Assembly (NCBI GenBank): GCA_023433585.1
Contig: JAEZCL010000091.1
Coordinates: 1 to 16,856 of the forward strand
Source: Pseudomonadota bacterium
GTDB lineage: Bacteria; Pseudomonadota; Alphaproteobacteria; Caulobacterales; Caulobacteraceae
Direction of reading: 5' to 3'
DNA length: 16,856 bases
The notes below the pieces were generated by a model. The model worked only from the letters and a program-made list of their open reading frames with translations. It was not told the origin of the DNA and did no database searches. A program made the position numbers and the translations under genes. Positions within the stretch are counted from its first letter, which is position 1; each line of letters opens with the position of its first letter. Below, piece after piece: positions 7,705 through 14,889 of this stretch.

Positions 7705-9200
7705 CCCGCGTCCTGATCCTGAACCCCGCCGACGACGTGGCGGTGCCGCTGGGGGACTTGGCGCCCGACGCTTTTCCGGAAGGCCTGGACGCCCCCGTGC
7801 GCGACGAAATCCCCGCCGGGCACAAGGCCGCCCGCCGCGACATCGCCGAGGGCGCCGTGGTGCGCAAATACGGCCAGGTCATCGGCCGGGCTTCGACCGA
7901 CATCCCGGCCGGATCGCACGTCCACACTCACAACCTGGTCATGAGCGACGACGCCCGTGACGCCGAGATCGGCGTGGACGCCCGCCCTGTCACGCCCATC
8001 CGCCCCGCCGTCACGTTTCAGGGCTACGTTCGCCCGGACGGCCGCGTCGGCACGCGCAACTACATCGGCGTGCTGACCAGCGTGAACTGCTCCGCCACCG
8101 TGGCGCGCCGCATCGCCGACGGTTTCCGGCCGGAAGATCACCCCGGCGTCGACGGCGTGGTCGCCTTCACCCATCAGGGCGGATGCGGCGGCGCGGCCAT
8201 GAGCCCGGATGTGACCCTGCTCCAGCGCACCCTGGCCGGCTATGCGCGCCATCCCAACTTCGCGGGCATACTGGTGGTGGGCCTGGGCTGCGAGGCCAAC
8301 CAGATTCCCGACTTCATGGCCCGCGAGGGGCTTCAGGCCGGTCCCGCCCTGCGCACCCTGACCATCCAGGAGGCGGGCGGCACGTCGCGCGCCATCGAAC
8401 AAGGCCGGGCCATCGTGCGCGAGATGATCGTGGAGGCGGCGCAGGCCCAGCGCAAAACCGTCTCGGCCGAGCATCTGACCGTGGGTCTCCAGTGCGGCGG
8501 GTCCGACGGCTGGTCCGGCGTCACGGCCAATCCGGCGCTCGGCGCCGCAGTGGACCGGCTGGCGGCCCACGGCGGCGCGGCCATGCTGTCCGAAACGCCC
8601 GAGATTTGGGGCGCCGAGCACCTGCTGCTGCGCCGCGCGGCGTCACAGGACGTGGCCGACCGGCTGAACGCGCGGCTCGACTGGTGGCGCGACTACGCCC
8701 AGCGGCACGGGATGGAGCTGAACAACAACCCCTCCCCCGGCAATCTGAAGGGCGGCCTGACCACCATCCTCGAGAAATCCCTGGGCGCCGTAGCCAAGTC
8801 AGGCTCCACGCCGCTGAACGCCGTGATCGGATACGCCGAGCCGTTGACGGCCAAGGGACTCAGCTTCATGGACAGCCCCGGCTACGATCCCTGTTCAGCC
8901 ACCGGCCAGATCGCCTCGGGCGCCAATCTGATCGTCTTCACCACCGGGCGCGGCTCGGTGTTCGGCGCCAAGCCCGCCCCCTCCATCAAGATCGCCTCCA
9001 ACGCGCGGCTGGCCTCATGGATGGACGAGGACATGGACATCGACGCCTCGGGCGTTCTGACCGGAACGTCCCTGGACGACATGGGCGAAACGATCTTCCA
9101 GCGCATGCTGGCCGTCGCCTCCGGCGAACCCAGCAAATCCGAGACCCTGGGCATCGGCGACAACGAGTTCGTCCCCTGGCAGGTGGGGGCGTATCTCTGA
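7701..9200 (+). CDS. uxaA: Altronate dehydratase UxaA
   Basis: Dehydrates D-altronate to 2-keto-3-deoxy-D-gluconate, the last step encoded in this operon. The 499-aa product matches the usual length. An N-terminal SAF-type domain (residues 1 to about 90, including AGHKAARRDIAEG and AGSHVHTHNLV) is followed by the catalytic core with FQGYVRPDGRVGTRNY, GGCGGAAMS, GLGCEANQIP and QCGGSDGWSGVTANPALG, whose cysteines fit the metal site of the family. ATG 7701 overlaps the reductase stop (ATGA). It is the last gene of the operon, and its stop lies only 3 nt from the stop of the convergent lpdA. KDG kinase and KDPG aldolase, needed next, are not in the window. Confidence 0.95.
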   Translation: MTRVLILNPADDVAVPLGDLAPDAFPEGLDAPVRDEIPAGHKAARRDIAEGAVVRKYGQVIGRASTDIPAGSHVHTHNLVMSDDARDAEIGVDARPVTPIRPAVTFQGYVRPDGRVGTRNYIGVLTSVNCSATVARRIADGFRPEDHPGVDGVVAFTHQGGCGGAAMSPDVTLLQRTLAGYARHPNFAGILVVGLGCEANQIPDFMAREGLQAGPALRTLTIQEAGGTSRAIEQGRAIVREMIVEAAQAQRKTVSAEHLTVGLQCGGSDGWSGVTANPALGAAVDRLAAHGGAAMLSETPEIWGAEHLLLRRAASQDVADRLNARLDWWRDYAQRHGMELNNNPSPGNLKGGLTTILEKSLGAVAKSGSTPLNAVIGYAEPLTAKGLSFMDSPGYDPCSATGQIASGANLIVFTTGRGSVFGAKPAPSIKIASNARLASWMDEDMDIDASGVLTGTSLDDMGETIFQRMLAVASGEPSKSETLGIGDNEFVPWQVGAYL

Positions 9201-9203
9201 CCG

Positions 9204-10607
9204 CTACAGGTGGATCACCCGCTGCCAGGCGTCCAGGGCCGCCTCGTGCATGGCTTCGCTCATGGTCGGGTGCGGATAGACGATGCCGTGGATGTCCTCC
9301 TCGGTCGCCTCCATGGTGATGGCGGTGACATAGCCCTGGATCATCTCCGTCACCTCGGCGCCGATCATGTGGGCGCCGATCAGGGCGCCGGTCTTGGCGT
9401 CGAAGATGACCTTGACGAAGCCCTCGGTCTCGCCCGCCGCGATGGCCTTGCCGTTCACCTTGAAGGGGAAACGGCCGACCTTGACCTCGCGCTTTTCCGC
9501 CTTCGCCTGTTGCTCGGTCACACCGACCGAGGCCACCTGAGGCTGGGCGTAGGTGCAGCCGGCGATGGGCGAGTTGACGTTAGGCGACTTGAACCCGGCG
9601 ATATATTCGGCGGCGTGGATGCCCTCGTGCGACGCCTTGTGCGCCAGCCAGGGCGCACCGGCGCAGTCGCCGATGGCGTAGAGCCCCTTCACATTGGTCT
9701 GACAGTGGCTGTCGGTCTTGATGTGGCCCCGGTCCAGTTCGACGCCCAGCGCCTCCAGCCCGATGCCGTCGGTGTTGGCGGTGATGCCGACCGCCGAAAT
9801 GCAGACCTCGGCTTCCAGCGTCTCGGCCTTGCCGCCCGCCTCGATGGCCACCTTCACGCCGGACTTGTCCTTGGTGACCTTGGTCACCTTGGCGCCGACC
9901 TTGAACCTCATGCCGCGCTTCTCGAGGGCCTTTTGCGCAGCCTTGGAGACCTCTTCGTCCTCCACCGGCATGATGCGGCCCACCGCCTCGACCACCGTGA
10001 CGTCACAGCCCAGGGCGCGATAGAAGCTGCCGAATTCGATGCCGATGGCGCCCGAGCCGATCACCACGATGGACTTGGGCAGGACCTTCGACGTCATGGC
10101 CTCGCGGTAGGCCCAGATGCGCTCGCCGTCGGCCTCAAGCCCGATCTGCGGCAGAGCGCGGGCGCGGGCGCCGACGGCCAGCATGACGGCCCTGGCCTGG
10201 ACCGTGCGCGATTTGCCGTCCTTGAGCTTGATGACGACCTTGGGCGCCGCCGGGCTTTTCTCCAGCTTGGCGTCGCCTTCGATGACCTCGATCTTGTTCT
10301 TCTTCATCAGGAAGCCGACGCCCTGATTCAGTTGCTTGGCCACCCCGCGCGAACGCTGGATGATGGCCTCGAAGTCGAAGGCGGCCTTGTCGACCGACAG
10401 GCCGTAATCCTTCAGATGGCTCAGACTCTCGAACTTCTCGCCGGACTTCAGCAGCGCCTTGGTGGGGATGCATCCCCAGTTCAGGCACACACCCCCAAGA
10501 TTCTCGCGCTCGACGATGGCGACCTTCTGGCCCAGCTGGCTGGCCCGGATGGCGGCCACATAGCCGCCGGGGCCCGAACCGATGACGATGAGATCGAAGT
10601 CAGCCAT
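9204..10607 (-). CDS. lpdA: Dihydrolipoyl dehydrogenase (E3)
   Basis: Flavoprotein that reoxidises dihydrolipoamide on the lipoyl domains of the pyruvate dehydrogenase complex and passes electrons to NAD+. The 467-aa product has an FAD-binding GSGPGGYVAAIRA motif at the N-terminus and the redox disulfide GGVCLNWGCIPTK. A second Rossmann motif (VVIGSGAIGIEFGSF), the FAD motif LYAIGDCAGAPWLAHKA, and the C-terminal HPTMSEAMHEA active-site His/Glu block follow. ATG 10607 is chosen because GGAG lies 7 nt upstream; a GTG at 10613 would be only 1 nt from it. It is the last gene of the pdh operon, separated from pdhC by a repeat element. Gene order suggests it serves mainly the PDH complex, though E3 is commonly shared with 2-oxoglutarate dehydrogenase. 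Confidence 0.95.
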   Translation of the reverse strand: MADFDLIVIGSGPGGYVAAIRASQLGQKVAIVERENLGGVCLNWGCIPTKALLKSGEKFESLSHLKDYGLSVDKAAFDFEAIIQRSRGVAKQLNQGVGFLMKKNKIEVIEGDAKLEKSPAAPKVVIKLKDGKSRTVQARAVMLAVGARARALPQIGLEADGERIWAYREAMTSKVLPKSIVVIGSGAIGIEFGSFYRALGCDVTVVEAVGRIMPVEDEEVSKAAQKALEKRGMRFKVGAKVTKVTKDKSGVKVAIEAGGKAETLEAEVCISAVGITANTDGIGLEALGVELDRGHIKTDSHCQTNVKGLYAIGDCAGAPWLAHKASHEGIHAAEYIAGFKSPNVNSPIAGCTYAQPQVASVGVTEQQAKAEKREVKVGRFPFKVNGKAIAAGETEGFVKVIFDAKTGALIGAHMIGAEVTEMIQGYVTAITMEATEEDIHGIVYPHPTMSEAMHEAALDAWQRVIHL

Positions 10608-10616
10608 ATCCACACT

Positions 10617-10750
10617 CCGTCACCCTCGGGCTTGTCCCGAGGGCCTATGGCCGACGCTCCCGAAACGCCCGCCGATCTGTCTGCGCCGCCAAGCCCACAA
10701 CAGCTGCGATGCTGAACAATGGGTCCTCGGGACAAGCCAGAGGATGACGG
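10617..10750. repeat. REP/BIME-like inverted repeat element between pdhC and lpdA
   Basis: Two 29-nt arms, 10617-10645 and 10722-10750, are inverted copies of each other with 3 mismatches by my alignment, flanking a 76-nt centre. The left arm itself contains a perfect 8-bp hairpin (CCCTCGGG-CTTGT-CCCGAGGG); the right arm has the same hairpin with a mismatch. The core CTCGGGCTTGTCCCGAG resembles dispersed intergenic repeats often seen in caulobacters and sphingomonads. It fills nearly the whole gap between pdhC and lpdA, ending 10 nt before the lpdA ATG. It could attenuate transcription or stabilise the upstream mRNA, but lacks the T-tract of a classic terminator. Confidence 0.75.
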
Positions 10751-10758
10751 TGTTGGGT

Positions 10759-12039
10759 TTACGCCAGCATCGTGACCGGGTTTTCGATCATCGGCTTGAA
10801 GGCCTGCAGGAATTTCGCCCCCACCGCGCCGTCCACGACGCGGTGGTCGCAGGTCAGGGTCACGGTCATGACGGTGGCGATCTCGATCTTGTCGCCGCGC
10901 ACCACCGGCCGCTTCTCGCCCACGCCGACGCTCATGATCGCGCCCTGGGGCTCATTGATGATCGAGCCGAACTCCTTGATGCCGAACATGCCCAGATTGG
11001 ACACGCTGAACGTGCCGCCCTGGAATTCCTCCGGCTTCAGCTTCTTGTCGCGGGCGCGCTTGGCCAGGTCCTTGGACTCCGTCGCGATCTCGGCCAGCGA
11101 CTTGGTCTCGGCCTTGCGGATGATCGGGGTGATGAGACCGCCCGGGCCGCCGTCCACGCCCGGAATGGCCACGGCCATGGCGATGTCCGCATGATGGTGC
11201 ATGGCCAGCCCCTCGGGCGTGTAGCTGGCGTTCGCCTCCGGCACGGCCTTGAGCGCCATGGCCACGGCCTTCATGACGAAGTCGTTGACCGAAACCTTGA
11301 TCCCCTGCGGCTCCAACAGCGCGTTGATCTGCGCCCGGGCGGCCAACAGGCCGTCGATCTGGCAGTCGATCACCAGCGGAAAATGCGGCACGTCGCGGAA
11401 GCTGTCGGTCAGGCGCCGTGCGATGGCCTTCCTCATGCCGTCCAGCGGGATCAGGTCGTAGGAACCCGGCGCGATGCCCTGCTGCTCCAGCGACAGGACC
11501 TTGCGCGATTCCCCGGCCGGAGCGGCCGCAGCCTTCGCGGCGCCGCCCTTGCCGGCGGCCTCCACGTCGGCCTTGACGATGCGGCCGCGCGGGCCGGTGC
11601 CCTTGAGGCTCTTCAGATCCAGCCCGGCTTCGCGCGCCAGTCGCCGCGCCAGCGGCGAAGCGAAGATGCGTTCGCCGTCCTTCACCGGAGCGGCCGCGGC
11701 TTCCGGCGCCTCGGCCTTTTCCGCCTTGGGCTCGGATTTGGCCTCAGTGGGCTTGTCCTCGGCCTTCGGCTCATCCTTCTTCTTCGGCGCGGGCGCGGCG
11801 TCGTCGCCGGACAGGCGGGCGATGGGCGTGTTGACCTTCACCCCCTCGGCGCCTTCGGCCACGAGGATCTCCAGAACCTCGCCCTCGTCCACCGCCTCGA
11901 CCTCCATGGTCGCCTTGTCGGTCTCGATCTCGGCGATCACGTCGCCGGCCGACACCGTGTCGCCGACCTTGACGTGCCACTTGCTGAGCGTGCCCTCTTC
12001 CATGGTGGGCGACAGGGCGGGCATCAGGATGTCGGTCAT
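10759..12039 (-). CDS. pdhC: Dihydrolipoamide acetyltransferase (PDH E2)
   Basis: Core of the pyruvate dehydrogenase complex, transferring the acetyl group from lipoamide to CoA. The 426-aa product has one N-terminal lipoyl domain (residues 1-77, lipoylated Lys42 in ETDKATMEV) and a Lys/Glu/Ala/Pro-rich linker at about 85-125. A peripheral subunit-binding domain (FASPLARRLAREAGLDLKSL, about 130-170) and a catalytic acyltransferase domain with the H399-R-V-V-D403-G active-site motif follow. ATG 12039 overlaps the stop of the upstream small ORF by 4 nt; the 70-residue in-frame extension upstream has no family similarity and lies in that ORF. The lipoyl domain is identical in protein sequence to the one on pdhB. 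The linker length is typical for a single-lipoyl E2. Confidence 0.96.
   Translation of the reverse strand: MTDILMPALSPTMEEGTLSKWHVKVGDTVSAGDVIAEIETDKATMEVEAVDEGEVLEILVAEGAEGVKVNTPIARLSGDDAAPAPKKKDEPKAEDKPTEAKSEPKAEKAEAPEAAAAPVKDGERIFASPLARRLAREAGLDLKSLKGTGPRGRIVKADVEAAGKGGAAKAAAAPAGESRKVLSLEQQGIAPGSYDLIPLDGMRKAIARRLTDSFRDVPHFPLVIDCQIDGLLAARAQINALLEPQGIKVSVNDFVMKAVAMALKAVPEANASYTPEGLAMHHHADIAMAVAIPGVDGGPGGLITPIIRKAETKSLAEIATESKDLAKRARDKKLKPEEFQGGTFSVSNLGMFGIKEFGSIINEPQGAIMSVGVGEKRPVVRGDKIEIATVMTVTLTCDHRVVDGAVGAKFLQAFKPMIENPVTMLA
11785..12039 (-). repeat. Lipoyl-domain duplicate, copy in pdhC
   Basis: This segment encodes the first 85 residues of E2. It is identical in protein sequence to residues 1-85 of E1-beta (13478-13732), while the DNA differs at about two dozen positions, all silent except the start codon (ATG here, GTG in pdhB). 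It is therefore an old duplication kept identical at the protein level rather than a recent DNA copy. Identity stops abruptly after the APAP that begins the linker. Confidence 0.85.
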
Positions 12040-12338
12040 GCAGAGCCTCCCGTGCGGGCGGCCTTGGCTCGGGCATGAGCCTTTTCCCATCCATTCCTGA
12101 TGTCCTTCAAGACCGCCTCGGGGTCCACGGGATCCTTGGCCGCATAGGCATGGGCGAAATGCCACGACAGTTCGGCCAGGATGGCGCCCATCAGGGCCGG
12201 GTCGCGCACGGCCGGGCGCAGGATCATCTGCGGCTGCTCGGCGCCCCACCAGATGCGCGCCAGCTCGGTCACATGCTCGTTCAATTCGCCTTCCAGGATC
12301 TGGTCGGGGATCGGCAGGGCGTGTTTGTCGAAGCTCAC
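12036..12338 (-). CDS. Small conserved protein in pdh operon, probable DUF5076
   Basis: A 100-aa protein of unknown function. It is predicted to be soluble, with no signal peptide or membrane segment. Recognisable features are an ARIWWG motif at about residues 27-32, then QPQMILRPAVRDPALMGAILAELSWHFAHAYA, and a charged basic C-terminus. I believe this is the alphaproteobacterial DUF5076 family, from memory of the pattern rather than a search. It begins at a GTG overlapping the pdhB stop and ends overlapping the pdhC ATG, both by 4 nt, so it is translationally coupled between E1-beta and E2. That suggests a role in assembly, lipoylation or regulation of the complex, but no function can be read directly. 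Confidence 0.8.
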   Translation of the reverse strand: MSFDKHALPIPDQILEGELNEHVTELARIWWGAEQPQMILRPAVRDPALMGAILAELSWHFAHAYAAKDPVDPEAVLKDIRNGWEKAHARAKAARTGGSA

Positions 12339-13732
12339 TTGAGCACCTCCTTCACCGCCTTGATGATCTTGTCGACGCCCGGCAGGGACAGGGCCTCAAG
12401 GTTCGCCGCGTAAGGCAGCGGCACATCTTCCTGGTGAACTCGCAGTGGCGGGGCGTCCAGATAGTCGAAGGCGTGCTCGACCACGCGCGCCACCACCTCG
12501 GCGCCGACGCCCATGGGGCCCCAGCCTTCCTCGACGCTGACGATGCGGTTGGTCTTCCTGACGCTTTCCACGATGGTCTCGTGGTCCAGCGGGCGCAGGG
12601 TCCGCAGATCGACGACCTCGGCCTCGATCCCCTCCTCCGCCAGCTTTTCAGCGGCGGCCAGGGCGAAGCCGACCATGCGGCTGTGGGCGGTCAGGGTGAC
12701 GTGCGTCCCCTCGCGGCGCACCTTGGCCTTGCCGATGGGCAGGACGTAATCCTCGACGTCGGGCACGTCGAACTCCAGCCCGTACATCATCTCGTGCTCG
12801 AGGAAGACGATCGGGTTGGGATCGCGAATGGCGGCCTTCAACAGGCCCTTGGCGTCGGCCGCGTCATAGGGCGCGATGACCTTCAGCCCCGGGATCTGGG
12901 CGTACCAGGCGGAATAGTCCTGCGAATGCTGGGCCGCCACGCGGCTGGCCGCGCCGTTCGGTCCGCGGAACACGATGGGGCATCCCATCTGACCGCCCGA
13001 CATGTAGAGGGTCTTGGCCGCCGAGTTCACGATCTGGTCGATGGCCTGCATGGCGAAGTTCCAGGTCATGAACTCCACGATGGGCTTCAGGCCCGCGAAG
13101 GCGGCGCCCACGCCCAGCCCGGCGAAGCCGTGCTCGGTGATGGGCGTGTCCACCACGCGCCGCTCCCCGAACTCCTGCAGCAGCTCGCGGCTGACCTTGT
13201 AGGCGCCCTGATACTGGGCGACTTCCTCACCCATCAGGAACACGGCCTCGTCGCGGCGCATCTCCTCGGCCATGGCGTCGCGCAGGGCGTCGCGGATGGT
13301 CGTCTTGACCAGCTTGGCGTCCGCCGGAATTTCCGGGTCTTTCAGCTCGACCCTGGGAGTCACCGGCGCGGGGCCTTCACCCTCGGGCCGAGGCTCGGCC
13401 GTTTCGGGCGCCTTCTTCTCAGGCTCGCCCGCCTTCTCGGCTTTCGGCGCTTCCTGATCGGCGTCGCCGCCCTTCCTGGGCGCCGGCGCGGCGTCGTCGC
13501 CGGACAGGCGGGCGATGGGCGTATTGACCTTCACCCCCTCGGCCCCCTCGGCCACGAGAATTTCCAGCACCTCGCCCTCGTCGACCGCCTCGACCTCCAT
13601 GGTCGCCTTGTCGGTCTCGATCTCGGCGATGACGTCACCGGCGGAGACAGTGTCCCCGACCTTGACGTGCCACTTGGACAGCGTGCCCTCTTCCATCGTG
13701 GGGGACAGCGCCGGCATCAGAATGTCGGTCAC
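12335..13732 (-). CDS. pdhB: Pyruvate dehydrogenase E1 component, beta subunit, with N-terminal lipoyl domain
   Basis: Beta subunit of the thiamine-diphosphate-dependent E1 that decarboxylates pyruvate. The 465-aa product is about 130 residues longer than a plain E1-beta because it carries an N-terminal lipoyl domain (Lys42 in ETDKATMEV) and an acidic Pro/Glu linker at about 85-130. The transketolase-like part follows, with MGEEVAQYQGAYKV, DTPITEHGFAGLGVGAAF, FRGPNGAASRVAAQHSQD and the C-terminal domain VVDLRTLRPLDHETI. A lipoyl domain on E1-beta is a known feature of some alphaproteobacteria (for example Zymomonas and Sinorhizobium). The GTG start overlaps the pdhA stop by 4 nt (GTGA) and gives exactly the same N-terminus as E2. 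Confidence 0.96.
   Translation of the reverse strand: MTDILMPALSPTMEEGTLSKWHVKVGDTVSAGDVIAEIETDKATMEVEAVDEGEVLEILVAEGAEGVKVNTPIARLSGDDAAPAPRKGGDADQEAPKAEKAGEPEKKAPETAEPRPEGEGPAPVTPRVELKDPEIPADAKLVKTTIRDALRDAMAEEMRRDEAVFLMGEEVAQYQGAYKVSRELLQEFGERRVVDTPITEHGFAGLGVGAAFAGLKPIVEFMTWNFAMQAIDQIVNSAAKTLYMSGGQMGCPIVFRGPNGAASRVAAQHSQDYSAWYAQIPGLKVIAPYDAADAKGLLKAAIRDPNPIVFLEHEMMYGLEFDVPDVEDYVLPIGKAKVRREGTHVTLTAHSRMVGFALAAAEKLAEEGIEAEVVDLRTLRPLDHETIVESVRKTNRIVSVEEGWGPMGVGAEVVARVVEHAFDYLDAPPLRVHQEDVPLPYAANLEALSLPGVDKIIKAVKEVLK
13478..13732 (-). repeat. Lipoyl-domain duplicate, copy in pdhB
   Basis: Encodes residues 1-85 of E1-beta, identical in amino acids to residues 1-85 of E2 (11785-12039) with about 91% DNA identity by hand count. 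After the shared APAP the two linkers diverge completely (RKGGDAD here, KKKDEPK in E2), which marks the boundary of the conserved block. Confidence 0.85.
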
Positions 13733-14778
13733 TGGGCGGCCTCCACATAAACGTCGGTGTAGAGCTCGGACGGGTCCGGCTCGGGGCTCTCTTGAGCAAA
13801 TTGGACCGCCTCGGCCACGATGGCCTTCACCTCGGCGTCGATGGCCTTCAGTTCATCCTCATCGGCCTTGGCGTCGGCCAGCAGCGCTTTGATGTGATCG
13901 ATGGGATCGCGGGTCTTCTTGACCTCGTCCACCTCTTCCTTGGTGCGGTATTTCGCCGGGTCGGACATGGAGTGGCCGCGATAGCGATAGGTCTTCACCT
14001 CGAGGATGAAGGGCCCTTCGCCCGCGCGGGCGCGTTCGACCGCGCGGGCGGTCGCATCGCGCACGGCCAGCACGTCCATGCCGTCCACCTGTTCGCCGGG
14101 GATGCCGAAGCTGGCCCCGCGCTGATACAGCTCGGTGGTCGCCGAGGACCGCTCGATGCTGGTGCCCATGGCGTACTGGTTGTTCTCGATGATGTAGATC
14201 GCCGGCAGCTTCCATAGCTGGGCCATGTTGAAGCTCTCGTACACCTGACCCTGGTTGGCCGCGCCGTCGCCGAAATAGACGAAGGCCACGGAATCGTCGC
14301 CCCGGTACTTGCCCGCGAAAGCCAGGCCTGTGCCCAGGGGCACCTGGGCCCCGACGATGCCGTGGCCGCCATAGAAGCCGGTGGGCACGTCGAACATGTG
14401 CATGGAGCCGCCCTTGCCCCGGGCCGAACCGCCGCTGCGTCCGGTCAGCTCGGCCATGACCTCGTTGGGATCCATGCCGGCGGCCAGCATGTGGCCGTGG
14501 TCGCGGTATCCGGTGATGATCTTGTCATGGCCCTGCTTGACGCTGGCCTGCACGCCCACCGCCACGGCTTCCTGGCCGATATACAGGTGACAGAAGCCGC
14601 CGATCAGGCCCATGCCGTACAGTTGCCCAGCACGCTCCTCGAAGCGGCGGATCAGGACCATCTGGCGATAATAATCCAGAAGCTCGTCCTTGGTCGCCTG
14701 CGGCGTATTGGGGATTTTCGGCGGCGTCTTCGACGCGGCCTTGTTCGATACGGTTCTTGAAGCGGCGGCCTTGGCCAT
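13729..14778 (-). CDS. pdhA: Pyruvate dehydrogenase E1 component, alpha subunit
   Basis: Alpha subunit of the E1 heterotetramer, holding the thiamine diphosphate site. The 349-aa product has a basic Ala/Lys/Pro-rich N-terminal extension (residues 1-30), then DYYRQMVLIRRFEERAGQLY and CHLYIGQEAVAVG. The ThDP motif runs from GDGAANQGQVYESFNM to IIENNQYAMGTS, and the conserved loop YRYRGHSMSDPAKYR is present. ATG 14778 is preferred because GGAGGG lies about 7 nt upstream; an in-frame ATG at 14811 adds 11 residues but has no ribosome binding site. It is the first gene of the operon, and its TGA overlaps the pdhB GTG by 4 nt. Confidence 0.96.
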   Translation of the reverse strand: MAKAAASRTVSNKAASKTPPKIPNTPQATKDELLDYYRQMVLIRRFEERAGQLYGMGLIGGFCHLYIGQEAVAVGVQASVKQGHDKIITGYRDHGHMLAAGMDPNEVMAELTGRSGGSARGKGGSMHMFDVPTGFYGGHGIVGAQVPLGTGLAFAGKYRGDDSVAFVYFGDGAANQGQVYESFNMAQLWKLPAIYIIENNQYAMGTSIERSSATTELYQRGASFGIPGEQVDGMDVLAVRDATARAVERARAGEGPFILEVKTYRYRGHSMSDPAKYRTKEEVDEVKKTRDPIDHIKALLADAKADEDELKAIDAEVKAIVAEAVQFAQESPEPDPSELYTDVYVEAAQ

Positions 14779-14833
14779 CCCGCGCCCTCCAGCAGAGTCC
14801 TGAGCGATCATTTTCTTATCGTTGTGGAAAGGG

Positions 14834-14863
14834 GCTTTAGCAGCCTTCCTTCCCGAAACGCAA
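14834..14863 (-). promoter_or_regulatory. Candidate Caulobacter-type promoter for pdh operon
   Basis: On the minus strand TTGCGTT (14863-14857), then 15 nt, then GCTAAAGC (14841-14834). The second box matches the Caulobacter -10 pattern GCTANAWC in 7 of 8 positions; the first matches TTGACGS only partly and the spacing is 1 nt longer than the usual 10-14. It lies between the ftsB stop and pdhA, about 56 nt before the preferred pdhA ATG, so it is well placed to drive pdhA-pdhB-pdhC-lpdA. Confidence 0.4.
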
Positions 14864-14889
14864 AGCCGAGACCGGCCTGTAACGAAAGT

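Noticed and set aside
12040..12249. 70-codon in-frame upstream extension of pdhC
   Set aside because: The extension overlaps the small conserved ORF and has no domain; the lipoyl domain begins exactly at ATG 12039.
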